Below are positions 1 through 8,608 of a DNA stretch of 64,000 bases, piece after piece. The DNA comes from Bacteroides bouchesdurhonensis. GTDB lineage: Bacteria; Bacteroidota; Bacteroidia; Bacteroidales; Bacteroidaceae. Positions within the stretch are counted from its first letter, which is position 1; each line of letters opens with the position of its first letter. The position numbers and the translations under genes are program-made. Below the pieces are notes generated by a model. It searched no databases. It was given only the letters and a program-made list of their open reading frames with translations, and had not been told where the DNA came from. The stretch lies in assembly GCF_900155865.1 (NCBI RefSeq), contig NZ_LT707006.1:1879685-1943684 (forward strand), given 5' to 3'.

Positions 1-318
1 AACATCGGTCCCCAAGAGTTTTTAAATTATATATATTCTTCAAGTGTAGTAATAACAGATTCTTTTCATGGTACGGTCTTTTCAATATTGTTAAATAAAC
101 CTTTTTATTCTATTAACAATAATTTCAACGGAAACGACACAAGAAGGTTCGAATTGTTATCTGAATTGGGATTGGCAAAACAGTATGTTACTAATTCCAT
201 GCTGAATGAAAACAATAGCTTACCAGAAATAGACTACACAGATGTAAACAGGAAACTTGAATCTATAAAAGATTATTCTTTGACCCAAATTCAGAAAATT
301 TGTGATAGGATTAGCTAA
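1..318 (+). CDS. Polysaccharide pyruvyl transferase family protein, C-terminal part
   Basis: The reading frame is open from base 1, so the gene starts upstream of the window and only about 105 C-terminal residues are visible. The segment TDSFHGTVFSILLNKPF is the typical C-terminal signature of polysaccharide pyruvyl transferases (WcaK/CsaB type), which move pyruvate from phosphoenolpyruvate onto a sugar during capsule or exopolysaccharide assembly in the cytoplasm. It ends 9 bp before the next gene, consistent with one operon. The family call is firm from the motif; the acceptor sugar cannot be told. Confidence 0.75.
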   Translation, partial: NIGPQEFLNYIYSSSVVITDSFHGTVFSILLNKPFYSINNNFNGNDTRRFELLSELGLAKQYVTNSMLNENNSLPEIDYTDVNRKLESIKDYSLTQIQKICDRIS

Positions 319-327
319 ATTAATTAT

Positions 328-1224
328 ATGAATATATCAATGTTATTTAAGAAACTCTTCATCTCTGGTGACTGGGAAATAGCTTTTCGTGCAAATTCTG
401 GCGATCATTTATATCAAGTGACTTTTATGAGGATTCCAAATACAAAACAGTATTGGTTTGCTGATCCTCTTTTGTTTCAAACACGGGACAATACATATTT
501 GTTTTGTGAGGCATTTGATCGAAAAGCACAGAAAGGCGAGTTGGGTTATTTTGAAGTAAAAGGAAATAGGGTGTCGGATTTTAAACTGATATTGAATCCG
601 AATTATCATATGTCTTTCCCAAATGTTTTTCAATTAAATGGTAGCTATTTTATGCTACCTGAATCAGGTGAAAACTTGTGTTTGGAGTTATACGAAGCAA
701 AGTCTTTCCCTGATAAATGGGTTAAGATTAAGAACTTGATAGAAGGTGTAAATTATGTTGATCCAACTCTCCTTTTCTTAGATGGGGAAATCTTTGTGTT
801 TGTGTATATTGACAAGCAAGGACATTATGAAACACGAATTTACAAACTAAATCATGAAATGCTAGAACTTGAATACCACTCTTCATTTTTCTACAAAGAA
901 AATATTGGTCGTTCGGCTGGTCAGTTTTTTATTGGGGAAGATGGCAATTTGAAACGCCCTGTTCAGTTGGGGGAAGGTGAGTATGGAAAAAAAACAGCTT
1001 TCTATGATGTGAATTACACAAATGGTGTTTTTACAGAAACATTGAATGTCACTATTGAGAACGAGAAAGTTGTAGTCAACGGTAGAAAGGGGGTTGATAA
1101 AATACATACTTATTCAAAGGTCGGAAACTACGAATCAATAGATTTTGTAAAGTATAAGTTTGACCTTTTCAAAAGAATAAAGATCTTAAATAGAAAAAGA
1201 AAACTGGTTAAACGTCATAAATAG
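328..1224 (+). CDS. GINT1-N-like beta-propeller protein of the capsule locus
   Basis: This is a 298-residue protein without signal peptide or membrane segment. The opening (DWEIAFR, then QYWFADPLLF, YLFCEAFD, SFPNVFQLNGSYFMLPESG) matches the repeating pattern of the five-bladed propeller found at the N-terminus of glucosamine inositolphosphorylceramide transferase-like proteins and of formyltransferase-associated sugar proteins. Each blade carries a short aromatic/acidic motif such as VDPTLLFLDGEIFVF. In bacterial polysaccharide loci these are thought to be glycosyltransferase or sugar-modifying accessories. It sits 9 bp before the next gene in the operon. The fold assignment is from memory of the family; the reaction is not known. 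Confidence 0.55.
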   Translation: MNISMLFKKLFISGDWEIAFRANSGDHLYQVTFMRIPNTKQYWFADPLLFQTRDNTYLFCEAFDRKAQKGELGYFEVKGNRVSDFKLILNPNYHMSFPNVFQLNGSYFMLPESGENLCLELYEAKSFPDKWVKIKNLIEGVNYVDPTLLFLDGEIFVFVYIDKQGHYETRIYKLNHEMLELEYHSSFFYKENIGRSAGQFFIGEDGNLKRPVQLGEGEYGKKTAFYDVNYTNGVFTETLNVTIENEKVVVNGRKGVDKIHTYSKVGNYESIDFVKYKFDLFKRIKILNRKRKLVKRHK

Positions 1225-1233
1225 TTTTTATCA

Positions 1234-2376
1234 ATGGACTTAACAACAAAAATAAAGAAAAGTGCGTTCTTGTATCATGTTTATTATTATGCGATGTCGG
1301 GACTGGTGAATTTGTATAAACTATTCTTGAACGCAGATCCGAAACTCATCCTTTTTGTATGCTACGGTGGAAGACGCTATTCAGACAGTACAAGGGTGAT
1401 ATACGAAGCGATGCTCAAAGATGAGAGGTTTAAGGACTATACTATTTATTGGGCTTTTACTCATCCTGAAAACTACCCGAACATTCCAAATCGTATAAAT
1501 ATAAATAGCGTGAAGTATTTTAATCTTGCACTACGTGCAAGATGTTGGGTGACAAATGTGATGATTGAGAGAGCTTTGAACTTTAAAGGCATAAAAACAT
1601 ATTACTTCCAAACTACACACGGTATTTTGCCAAAGCTTGATGGAAAGGACGCAATTGGTAATAATTTTAAAACATTGGCGAAAAAGAACATCATTGACTG
1701 TTGCTTGGCCCAGTCAGAATATGAGAGCTTTGTGTATGCAGGGTTGGCTGCTATACCTATTAGAAATATGGCAGTTATTGGTATGCCTAAGAACGATATC
1801 TTTGCACATTATACAGACGAACAAAGAAATGAGTTGAGAAAGATGTTTAAAATACCTGAAGGTAAAAAGGCTATTCTTTATGCTCCTACTTTCAGAGAAG
1901 AAGCAAACTTTAAAGAAGTATTTGATTTTGATGTGAAGGTGTGGGAGTCTGTGTTAGGCGACGATTATGTGCTTCTCTATAGGGCTCATCCTGTTGTTGT
2001 ATCAATGAATAAGGTTGAAAGCGATTTCTTTATAGATACAACCCATTATGAAGTTGTAGAGGATATAATGATAGCTTCCGACATACTCGTCTCTGATTAT
2101 TCAGGTATCTTGTTTGATTATAGTATTATGCAGAAACCCATTTTCTTGTGGCCATATGATTTTGAGAAATATAACAAAGTACGTGGATTGTATATGGATT
2201 TGAGAAAGGAACTGCCTTATAAGATTGATCAGAGGGAATTAGCTCAAATGATAAAAGACAGTGACTTGGATGCTATTGTTAAGAACTTTGTTGTACCGTT
2301 TAAAAATAAGTATGTTAGCGAGTGTGGTGATGCGACGAGGAAATCCTTGGAATTGATTTATCAAAACATACAATAG
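1234..2376 (+). CDS. CDP-glycerol glycerophosphotransferase family (TagB/TagF-like) transferase
   Basis: The 380-residue product has the GT-B architecture of teichoic-acid-type polyol-phosphate transferases. Visible signatures are FQTTHGILPKLDG near residue 130, AILYAPTFREEANF near 210, YRAHPVV near 250 and the C-terminal SDYSGILFDYSIMQKPIF near 285-305, where the DYSG and E/D residues bind the nucleotide. Known relatives move glycerol- or ribitol-phosphate from the CDP-activated donor onto a lipid-linked glycan. In this Bacteroides capsule operon it would decorate or extend the repeat unit. An N-terminal hydrophobic stretch (YHVYYYAMSGLVNLYKLFL) may associate it with the inner membrane. The donor is inferred from the family only. 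Confidence 0.8.
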   Translation: MDLTTKIKKSAFLYHVYYYAMSGLVNLYKLFLNADPKLILFVCYGGRRYSDSTRVIYEAMLKDERFKDYTIYWAFTHPENYPNIPNRININSVKYFNLALRARCWVTNVMIERALNFKGIKTYYFQTTHGILPKLDGKDAIGNNFKTLAKKNIIDCCLAQSEYESFVYAGLAAIPIRNMAVIGMPKNDIFAHYTDEQRNELRKMFKIPEGKKAILYAPTFREEANFKEVFDFDVKVWESVLGDDYVLLYRAHPVVVSMNKVESDFFIDTTHYEVVEDIMIASDILVSDYSGILFDYSIMQKPIFLWPYDFEKYNKVRGLYMDLRKELPYKIDQRELAQMIKDSDLDAIVKNFVVPFKNKYVSECGDATRKSLELIYQNIQ

Positions 2377-2381
2377 GTGGA

Positions 2382-3557
2382 ATGAATATTATCTATATAC
2401 AAGACCAAGAAATATATCTTTGTAAAGGTAAATATTATCATGCAAAGTCGGAGCATTTCTTCACTCGTTTTCTTGTTGGAATGGCAGAAGAAGATACTCT
2501 AACGGTATATTCAGGTATCAACAAAACAGAGGATGAAAGTGTTGTTGCAAGATATAAAGATATTACTAATCTTCGTATCAAATATGTGCAAGTACCAGAG
2601 TTTAGAAAATTGGGAAATGTATTTTATATTTTCAAGATGGTGAAGGATGTTGTGAAGGATGCTGATTTTTGTTATTTACGTAGTGGTATAGCTGCTTCGT
2701 TTGCTGCTATTTATTGCAATAAACTTCGCATTCCTTATATGGCTGTTGTAAATGAAGATATATATAAGAATACAAAGAATCATTCAAAGCTAATTGTCAG
2801 ACTTTCAGCCATTCCTCTCGGATTAATGACAAAATATATGGTTAAGAATGCTAACTATGCAATTTATGTTACTCAGGAATATTTACAACAACAATACCCT
2901 TGTAAGGGTAAGATATTAGGCTGTTCAGATATTGAGTTTTTGGAATTAAATGATGAAAATTTGGTTAAACGTTTAAGAAAAATAGACGCAATTTCAAAAC
3001 TGATTGTTCTTGGTTCGGTAGGTTCTGTCGCCACTCGTGTCAAAGGTCAAGACACTGTGATAAAGGCACTGGCCGAATTGAAAAATGAAGGTCATATCGG
3101 TTACAAATACCAACTAGTAGGTACTGGAGATCAAAACATACTTAGAAATTTGGCAAAGAGCCTGAATGTGGAAGATATGATTGAGTTTATGGGGGAGTAT
3201 AGTCATGATAATGTGCTTCGATGGTTTGAGGATATAGACATTTATCTGCATCCGAGTCGTTCTGAAGGTTTGCCTAGAACAATTATAGAGGCTATGACAA
3301 AAGCAGCTCCTTGTATATGCTCTTCAGTAGGAGGAATTCCAGAGTTAGTGAGCGATGAGTTTCTCTTTTCATACAATGGTAATGAGGTATCAGATGTAAA
3401 GAAACTTATACTTACGATGACCTGTAATAAAATGGAGATTGAAGCAAAACGGAACTATGCAAAATCAAAGAATTATGATCCTCAGTTTTTAGAGATACGT
3501 AGAAATGCATTCTTTGAAAAAGTCCTTGAAAGAGTGAAAAATAGTAAATCAAAATAA
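2382..3557 (+). CDS. Glycosyltransferase family 4
   Basis: This is a 391-residue GT-B retaining glycosyltransferase. The C-terminal Rossmann half shows IVLGSVGSVATRVKGQDTVI near residue 205, the acidic donor-site motif SEGLPRTIIEAMTKAAP near residue 293 and VGGIPELV near 315, all standard for the GT4 family. It likely adds one sugar to the lipid-linked capsule repeat on the cytoplasmic face of the inner membrane. It begins 5 bp after the preceding stop, so it is co-transcribed. Downstream the operon is interrupted by about 650 bp of decayed sequence. Confidence 0.85.
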   Translation: MNIIYIQDQEIYLCKGKYYHAKSEHFFTRFLVGMAEEDTLTVYSGINKTEDESVVARYKDITNLRIKYVQVPEFRKLGNVFYIFKMVKDVVKDADFCYLRSGIAASFAAIYCNKLRIPYMAVVNEDIYKNTKNHSKLIVRLSAIPLGLMTKYMVKNANYAIYVTQEYLQQQYPCKGKILGCSDIEFLELNDENLVKRLRKIDAISKLIVLGSVGSVATRVKGQDTVIKALAELKNEGHIGYKYQLVGTGDQNILRNLAKSLNVEDMIEFMGEYSHDNVLRWFEDIDIYLHPSRSEGLPRTIIEAMTKAAPCICSSVGGIPELVSDEFLFSYNGNEVSDVKKLILTMTCNKMEIEAKRNYAKSKNYDPQFLEIRRNAFFEKVLERVKNSKSK

Positions 3558-4203
3558 TAGTAAAATTTTATATAGAAATGAAATATATGTAGAAAACTGC
3601 TATTCTGTCGTTTCTTTTTTTACAGTTGTGTGGTTTCATTTACCGAATAATGATATTGAGTTGATCACATGCCATTTGACATCAAACATAATTGGAAGGG
3701 AAGATGAAAGTAGGTCTTTTATAGACTATGGTTTGCGGATATTTGAGAACACTGACTAATGGTTATAAATTAGAGAGCGGTTGAAGTAAATTTGATAAGG
3801 GATTGTATTTTGTTATGTAAAGCCATTAATATTTGTGGGTGATTTTATGGTATAGGTGGAAGTTATACGGTAAAAACATATAATGGCGGTAATCTTGTGG
3901 ATACCTAGGGAGAAGCGGATTGGGATATGGTTTTACATATAATATGCATAGTTTCCTATTAAGACTTGAGTCCATTTTGTATTCTGAGGACAAGTTTAAT
4001 CTATTAGGTATTAAGGTTTTGACTGTTTGATAATATTCAGATTATCATTTAGTGGCAGATTTTAAGTTACGAAAACATCTAGGTGATAAGATTGAGGAGG
4101 AAAAGTGGGAGAAGTTAAAAGGATAAAATCACTTTCATAGGTTAACATACAGGTTGGGAACTTCGATACAGCATGATAAAGGAATTTATTTTAATAATAT
4201 GAT
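3558..4203 (+). pseudogene. Gene-free decayed stretch inside the capsule operon
   Basis: No open frame of useful length exists in these 646 bases. Short stretches still look like protein: near 4045-4200 the plus strand reads YHLVADFKLRKHLGDKI, then after a stop HFHRLTYRLGTSIQHDKGIY. That pattern faintly recalls the N-terminal part of hexapeptide acyltransferases (serine acetyltransferase type) that are frequent in capsule loci. The assignment is weak. The multiple stops and low GC suggest remains of one or more former capsule genes. Confidence 0.35.
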
Positions 4204-5325
4204 ATGAAGAAACTTTTTATAGTCGTTAATGTAGATTGGTTCTTCCTGAGTCACAGAAAGGATATAGCAATAGCGGCTCAGGCTGCGGGATATGACGTGA
4301 GTATTGTGACCAATGATACGGGTAAGTTGAAGGATATTGATGCTTTAGGGTTAAAGACTATTAATCTACCTATGAAACGCAGCAACAAAAAACTAGGTGA
4401 GGAATTGAAGGTGTTTAAGTTTCTGTATGACCTCTATAATAGTGAAAAGCCTGATGTGGTGCATCATGTCGGATTAAAAACCATACTTTGGGGGGCATTA
4501 GCTGCTAAATTAGTAAGGGTGAAGGGGGTGGTAAACGCTGTGAGTGGACTGGGTATTTTTTTCTCTGAGGACAATAAGAGTTTGGTAGCTAAAGTGCTAC
4601 TAAAGGTGCTAAAATGGAGTCATAACAGGAAAAATTTGCTGGTGATTTTTCAGAATGATGAGGACAAAGACATGTTCTTGAAACATTCCATTATCAGAAA
4701 GGAACAAGCTAAATACATAAAAGGTAGCGGTGTGAATTTGGAGCAGTTCTGTTTTACATCTGAACCAACGGAAAGTAAGATAAAAGTACTGATGACAGCG
4801 AGGATGATAGTGGAGAAGGGAGTGTTTGTGCTAACGGAGGCTGCGGAAAAGTTACGCCAGAAGTACGAAGATAAGGTAGAGTTTCTATTGTGCGGTGGGT
4901 TGGATGACAATCCTACATCATTAAAAAAGGAAGATATGGACAGGATATGCGATGGTGAGTACATACAATGGTTGGGTTACAGAACCGATGTGTTGGAATT
5001 ACTGAAACAAAGTCATATTGTGGCTTTCCCTTCTTACTACAAGGAAGGATTGCCGAAGAGTTTGATAGAGGCTACTGCCATTGGTCGAGCTATTATTACT
5101 ACAGACAACATTGGTTGCCGAGAAGCAGTGGAGGATGGAGTGAATGGATTCCTGATTCCAATAAAGGATAGTAATGCATTAGCAGAAAAACTGGATGTGT
5201 TGGTGAGTGATGGCGAACTACGCAGGCGGATGGGTGAGAATGGCAGAAAGATAGCTGAGAGGGATTTTTCTATCAACGAAGTAATAAAACGTCACTTGAA
5301 TATTTACAATGAATTAACAAAATGA
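4204..5325 (+). CDS. Glycosyltransferase family 4 (PglA/WbbL-like)
   Basis: The 373-residue product starts MKKLFIVVNVDWFFLSHRKD, the usual N-terminus of capsule GT4 enzymes in Bacteroides. It continues with VVHHVGLKTILWG and VNAVSGLGIFF, and ends with a donor-binding half containing MTARMIVEKGVF near residue 200 and YKEGLPKSLIEATAIGRAII near 280. It probably adds a hexose or HexNAc to the growing undecaprenyl-linked repeat. Its stop overlaps the ATG of a decayed epimerase start (ATGA at 5322), showing that an epimerase once followed directly. Confidence 0.85.
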   Translation: MKKLFIVVNVDWFFLSHRKDIAIAAQAAGYDVSIVTNDTGKLKDIDALGLKTINLPMKRSNKKLGEELKVFKFLYDLYNSEKPDVVHHVGLKTILWGALAAKLVRVKGVVNAVSGLGIFFSEDNKSLVAKVLLKVLKWSHNRKNLLVIFQNDEDKDMFLKHSIIRKEQAKYIKGSGVNLEQFCFTSEPTESKIKVLMTARMIVEKGVFVLTEAAEKLRQKYEDKVEFLLCGGLDDNPTSLKKEDMDRICDGEYIQWLGYRTDVLELLKQSHIVAFPSYYKEGLPKSLIEATAIGRAIITTDNIGCREAVEDGVNGFLIPIKDSNALAEKLDVLVSDGELRRRMGENGRKIAERDFSINEVIKRHLNIYNELTK

Positions 5326-5498
5326 ATATACTGATAACTGGTATTTGTGGAAACAAATCTGGTGAACACAAAAACTCTTTGTATTTCGATTGTCAGAAGG
5401 TTGTAAGAGTCTCAGTTGTGTATCATACAATCATCTCGACTTACAAAATACAATGTATGTTTACTTGTATTGGGATATTTTATGCGATTTTTGGGTGA
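5322..5498 (+). pseudogene. 5' remnant of an NAD-dependent epimerase gene
   Basis: A frame starts at the ATG overlapping the upstream stop (ATGA) and reads MNILITGICGNKSG, then unrelated residues until a TGA at 5496-5498. The first nine residues are nearly those of the intact epimerase that starts at 5669 (MNILITGIHGF). I infer that the original, translationally coupled epimerase was cut after its first codons and that a second epimerase module was joined about 170 bp further on. The bases 5499-5668 hold no gene. Confidence 0.55.
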
Positions 5499-5668
5499 GA
5501 TTTTTTTAAGTCGTAGGGATTATAAGCCTTTATTAACATTGATCATTGTAAATAATGACCAATACTAAAAATAAGTTCACAATTAACTTAATGTATTGGA
5601 GAATCGCCTAGAGGCATTTTTTCTAAGGAATACGTCAAAAATTGACTGCTAACAATAAAATATGCTTT

Positions 5669-6607
5669 ATGAACATCCTTATTACAGGAATTCATGGTTT
5701 TGTGGGTTCTAATCTTGTTGTGTCTTTATCAAAGGAACACCAATTATATGGTCTTGATATAGTTGCTCCTCAAAAGGAGGGGGTAATTGCAACATATTCT
5801 TGGGAAGACCTGTCTAAAGGGAAAATTCCTGAAGTTGATGCAATTATCCACTTAGCCGGTAAAGCCCATGATCTAAAGAATAAATCTCAATCGGATACTT
5901 ATTTCAAGATAAATACAGGTTTAACTCAGGTAATCTTTGATTATTTCTTGGCATCAACAACAAAGAAGTTTATCTTTTTCAGCAGTGTTAAAGCTGCTGC
6001 GGATTTTGTTTCCGGTGATATCCTTACTGAGGATATTAAGCCTTGTCCGATCGGTCCTTATGGAGAGAGTAAGATTAAGGCTGAGGAATATATTCTTTCC
6101 AAGACCATACCAGCAGATAAATCCATATATATTCTTCGCCCTTGCATGATTCATGGTCCAGGCAACAAAGGAAATCTTAACCTTCTGTATAGTATAGTGA
6201 GTAAGGGGATTCCATGGCCTTTAGGTGCATTTGAGAATAGAAGATCATTTACATCCGTAGGAAATCTATGTTTTGTTATTAATGGCTTATTAACCAAAGA
6301 GATTGAATCAGGAATTTATCATATGGGCGATGATGATGCTTTATCAACAAATGAACTTATAGCAGTTGTGTGTAAAGCTATGGGTAGGAAAGCTCATATC
6401 TGGAAAATTAATAAGGGATTTATGACTTTTTGTGCCAAAGTTGGCGGCATTTTACATTTACCACTGAATCCCGATAGACTTAATAAGCTAACAGAAAATT
6501 ATGTTGTTTCCAATGCAAAGATTAAGAAAGCATTAGGTATTGATAAGATGCCAATTAAAGCAGAAGATGGTTTAATTACAACCATTCGTAGTTTTCAAGT
6601 AAAATAA
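5669..6607 (+). CDS. NAD-dependent epimerase/dehydratase (WcgX/WbpV-like UDP-sugar epimerase)
   Basis: This 312-residue short-chain dehydrogenase-type enzyme has the dinucleotide motif TGIHGFVGSN at the N-terminus, HLAGKAHD near residue 60, FFSSVKAAA near 105, the catalytic YGESK (YxxxK) near 132 and ILRPCMIHGPG near 160. Relatives interconvert UDP-HexNAc sugars that feed the adjacent WecA-like transferase. An in-frame TTG lies 27 bases upstream at 5642, but the ATG at 5669 gives the canonical MNILITG start and is preferred. The following gene begins 9 bp later. This epimerase plus initiating transferase pair is the usual 3' end of Bacteroides capsule operons. Confidence 0.85.
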   Translation: MNILITGIHGFVGSNLVVSLSKEHQLYGLDIVAPQKEGVIATYSWEDLSKGKIPEVDAIIHLAGKAHDLKNKSQSDTYFKINTGLTQVIFDYFLASTTKKFIFFSSVKAAADFVSGDILTEDIKPCPIGPYGESKIKAEEYILSKTIPADKSIYILRPCMIHGPGNKGNLNLLYSIVSKGIPWPLGAFENRRSFTSVGNLCFVINGLLTKEIESGIYHMGDDDALSTNELIAVVCKAMGRKAHIWKINKGFMTFCAKVGGILHLPLNPDRLNKLTENYVVSNAKIKKALGIDKMPIKAEDGLITTIRSFQVK

Positions 6608-6616
6608 AACTGGATT

Positions 6617-7588
6617 ATGGTGAAATTACTTATTATCTCAGTTCTACTTTTTGCTCTAGAACTTTTCTACTTCAAGATTGCAGACCATTTCAATATTATT
6701 GATAAACCCAATCAAAGAAGTTCACATACTAGTATAACTCTTAGAGGGGGAGGAATTATCTTCTTGTTTGGAGTTTGGTTATATGCCGTCTTCTTTGGAT
6801 TTCAATACCCTTGGTTTCTTCTGGGATTGTCAATGATTGCAGTCATTAGCTTTATTGATGATGTACATTCAGTTTCTAATAAATATAGAATTATTGTACA
6901 CTTTACATCGATGTTATTCATGTTCTATCAGTGGGGAATCTTTACCGAATCACGTTGGTGGATTGCACTTATAGCTTTGATTGTTTGTACTGGTATTATC
7001 AATGCCTATAATTTCATGGATGGAATTAATGGTATTACGGGTGGATATTCACTCGCAGTCTTAATACCGCTTGCAGTTATCAATTATCATACGGCATTCA
7101 TTGATATGAACCTTATATGGGCCTCAATTGTAAGTGTTATAATTTTTTGCTTCTTTAATTTCCGTAAAAAGGCAAAATGCTTTGCCGGTGATGTAGGTGC
7201 GGTAAGTATTGCATTCTTGATATTATTCATTCTTGGAGATTTGATAATAACCACGGGAAATCTTTGGTATATTTTACTTCTTAGTGTTTACGGAGTTGAT
7301 TCTGTTTTGACAATTTGCCATAGAATTATACTCCATGAGAACATCTTTGACGCACATAGAAAGCATGCGTACCAGCTTATGGCAAATGAATTGAAAATGC
7401 CGCATATCTTTGTTGCAAGCTTCTATATGGTACTTCAACTTGCAATATCATTTGGGCTTATGTTTGCACCAATAAATAAGTGGGTATATTTTGTGGTCGT
7501 AATTTTAGTATTGGCATTAGCATACGTGCTATTTAAGAAAAAATATTATCACCTGCACGAAGAATATCTGAAAAGTAAGGAGGCATAA
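6617..7588 (+). CDS. Undecaprenyl-phosphate HexNAc-1-phosphate transferase (WecA/WbpL-like, MraY superfamily)
   Basis: The 323-residue product is an integral membrane protein with about ten hydrophobic segments. Family motifs are NQRSSHTSITLRGGG near residue 35, the acidic SFIDDVHSVS near 78, NAYNFMDGINGITGG near 130, FAGDVGAVS near 190 and the HAYQLM segment near 250. It would begin repeat-unit synthesis by moving a HexNAc-1-phosphate from UDP to undecaprenyl phosphate. The preceding epimerase likely supplies its substrate, and the WbuC cupin follows after 2 bp. Confidence 0.9.
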   Translation: MVKLLIISVLLFALELFYFKIADHFNIIDKPNQRSSHTSITLRGGGIIFLFGVWLYAVFFGFQYPWFLLGLSMIAVISFIDDVHSVSNKYRIIVHFTSMLFMFYQWGIFTESRWWIALIALIVCTGIINAYNFMDGINGITGGYSLAVLIPLAVINYHTAFIDMNLIWASIVSVIIFCFFNFRKKAKCFAGDVGAVSIAFLILFILGDLIITTGNLWYILLLSVYGVDSVLTICHRIILHENIFDAHRKHAYQLMANELKMPHIFVASFYMVLQLAISFGLMFAPINKWVYFVVVILVLALAYVLFKKKYYHLHEEYLKSKEA

Positions 7589-7590
7589 TT

Positions 7591-7986
7591 ATGAAAATCA
7601 ACAAACAGTTATTTGATACTCTTTTATCTCAAGCCGCAGATTCTGTACGTTTACGTCAAAATTACGACTTAAGAACTTCATCTGAAGATCAGTCACAACG
7701 TATGCTTAATGCCGTTTTACCTGGTACACAAGTTCCTATTCACAGGCATCAAAAAACAACAGAGTGTGTTTTTATCCTCAAAGGAAAAATTGAAGAGATT
7801 CTTTACAATGATAAAGGTGTTGAGTACGAGCGTTATTATCTTGATGCCAATTCGGATTGTCGGGGATGTGTTGTTCCTAAAGGTGTTTGGCATACCATTG
7901 TCGTTCGTGAGCCGTCGGTAATCTTCGAAGCAAAGGATGGTGTATTCAAACCATTGACATCGGATGATGTGTGGAATTATGAGTAA
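7591..7986 (+). CDS. WbuC family cupin-fold metalloprotein
   Basis: This is a 131-residue single-domain cupin. Metal-site residues are seen in PIHRHQKTTECVFILKGKIE near 45-65 and in VPKGVWHTI near 95. WbuC-type proteins are frequent last genes of O-antigen and capsule operons; their reaction has not been established to my knowledge. It starts 2 bp after the transferase and is followed by a strong terminator, so it closes the operon. Confidence 0.85.
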   Translation: MKINKQLFDTLLSQAADSVRLRQNYDLRTSSEDQSQRMLNAVLPGTQVPIHRHQKTTECVFILKGKIEEILYNDKGVEYERYYLDANSDCRGCVVPKGVWHTIVVREPSVIFEAKDGVFKPLTSDDVWNYE

Positions 7987-7991
7987 ATAGA

Positions 7992-8028
7992 AAGGGATTT
8001 ATAAGGCATCCTACCTTATAAATCCCTT
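7992..8028. terminator. Bidirectional terminator closing the capsule operon
   Basis: A perfect 15-bp stem (7992-8006 with 8014-8028) encloses a 7-nt loop. It lies between the convergent WbuC and amidase genes and probably ends both transcripts. Confidence 0.8.
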
Positions 8029-8041
8029 CATCAATCCTACC

Positions 8042-8455
8042 TTATACCTCCTCAAATTCCTTCACACAATTAAAGCATGGACACTCCTTCATCGGATTCA
8101 GATCATGATGTCCTACTATCAACGCCTTCGGAAATCTTCTCCGTAACTCCCGGAGTAAAGCCAGCAGCGAACCTCGTTGCTCCAGCGTGCGTGTATCTTT
8201 AGGTACTCCGTTCATGTCCAATCCTCCTTCATAGCAAATTCCGATAGAATGCGCGTTGTGATTCAGACAATGTGCTCCGACTTTTTCCAGAGGACGGCCC
8301 CGGTGGATCTCTCCATCGCGTGTGATATAAAAATGATAACCGATATCACAGAAACCCCGATGGCGGATGTGATCTTGTCGGCAAGCCTCCACCGGGAGGG
8401 ATTTTCCCTCCGGTGTGGCACTGCAATGAATGATGAACAGCGTGATGGTCCGCAT
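8042..8455 (-). CDS. N-acetylmuramoyl-L-alanine amidase (T7-lysozyme-like)
   Basis: The product is about 137 residues when started at MRTITLFIIHCSAT. The zinc-site pattern of amidase_2 enzymes is visible: H in FIIHCSAT, DIGYHFYITRDG, HSIGICYEGG and the final GHHDLNPMKECPCFN with its H and C ligands. It would cleave the bond between MurNAc and L-Ala in peptidoglycan. No signal peptide is seen. The longer frame to 8479 overlaps the smalltalk gene, so the ATG at 8455 is chosen. It shares a minus-strand unit with the smalltalk peptide, as in many Bacteroides capsule ends and prophage-like loci. Confidence 0.9.
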   Translation of the reverse strand: MRTITLFIIHCSATPEGKSLPVEACRQDHIRHRGFCDIGYHFYITRDGEIHRGRPLEKVGAHCLNHNAHSIGICYEGGLDMNGVPKDTRTLEQRGSLLALLRELRRRFPKALIVGHHDLNPMKECPCFNCVKEFEEV

Positions 8456-8459
8456 AAGC

Positions 8460-8567
8460 CTACATGCAACTCTGTACACCTATCAACCCTCCGATAGCGG
8501 TGGCGATAGTGATGATAACTTTAACAATAAAGCTCCATTTGGAGCGGGGTGAAGATGAACTACTCAT
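8460..8567 (-). CDS. Smalltalk-family small protein
   Basis: This 35-residue ORF reads MSSSSSPRSKWSFIVKVI, then IITIATAIGGLIGVQSCM. It has a basic N-terminus, one hydrophobic segment and a C-terminal Q-S-C-M, which is how I remember the smalltalk family encoded next to amidase genes in Bacteroides. The stop is 4 bp before the amidase start, so the two are one unit. The hydrophobic segment suggests a membrane role, and a holin-like or export-assisting function beside an amidase is only a guess. Confidence 0.75.
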   Translation of the reverse strand: MSSSSSPRSKWSFIVKVIITIATAIGGLIGVQSCM

Positions 8568-8608
8568 GTGATTCCGTTTTTAAGTTGATAAAATTTTAGT
8601 TAGAAGAA

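Noticed and set aside
3558..4203. A functional serine O-acetyltransferase gene
   Set aside because: Only short fragments in different frames recall an acyltransferase and no hexapeptide repeats are present.
8177..8497. Plus-strand ORF of 106 codons
   Set aside because: It is antisense to the amidase and smalltalk genes, which have better support.
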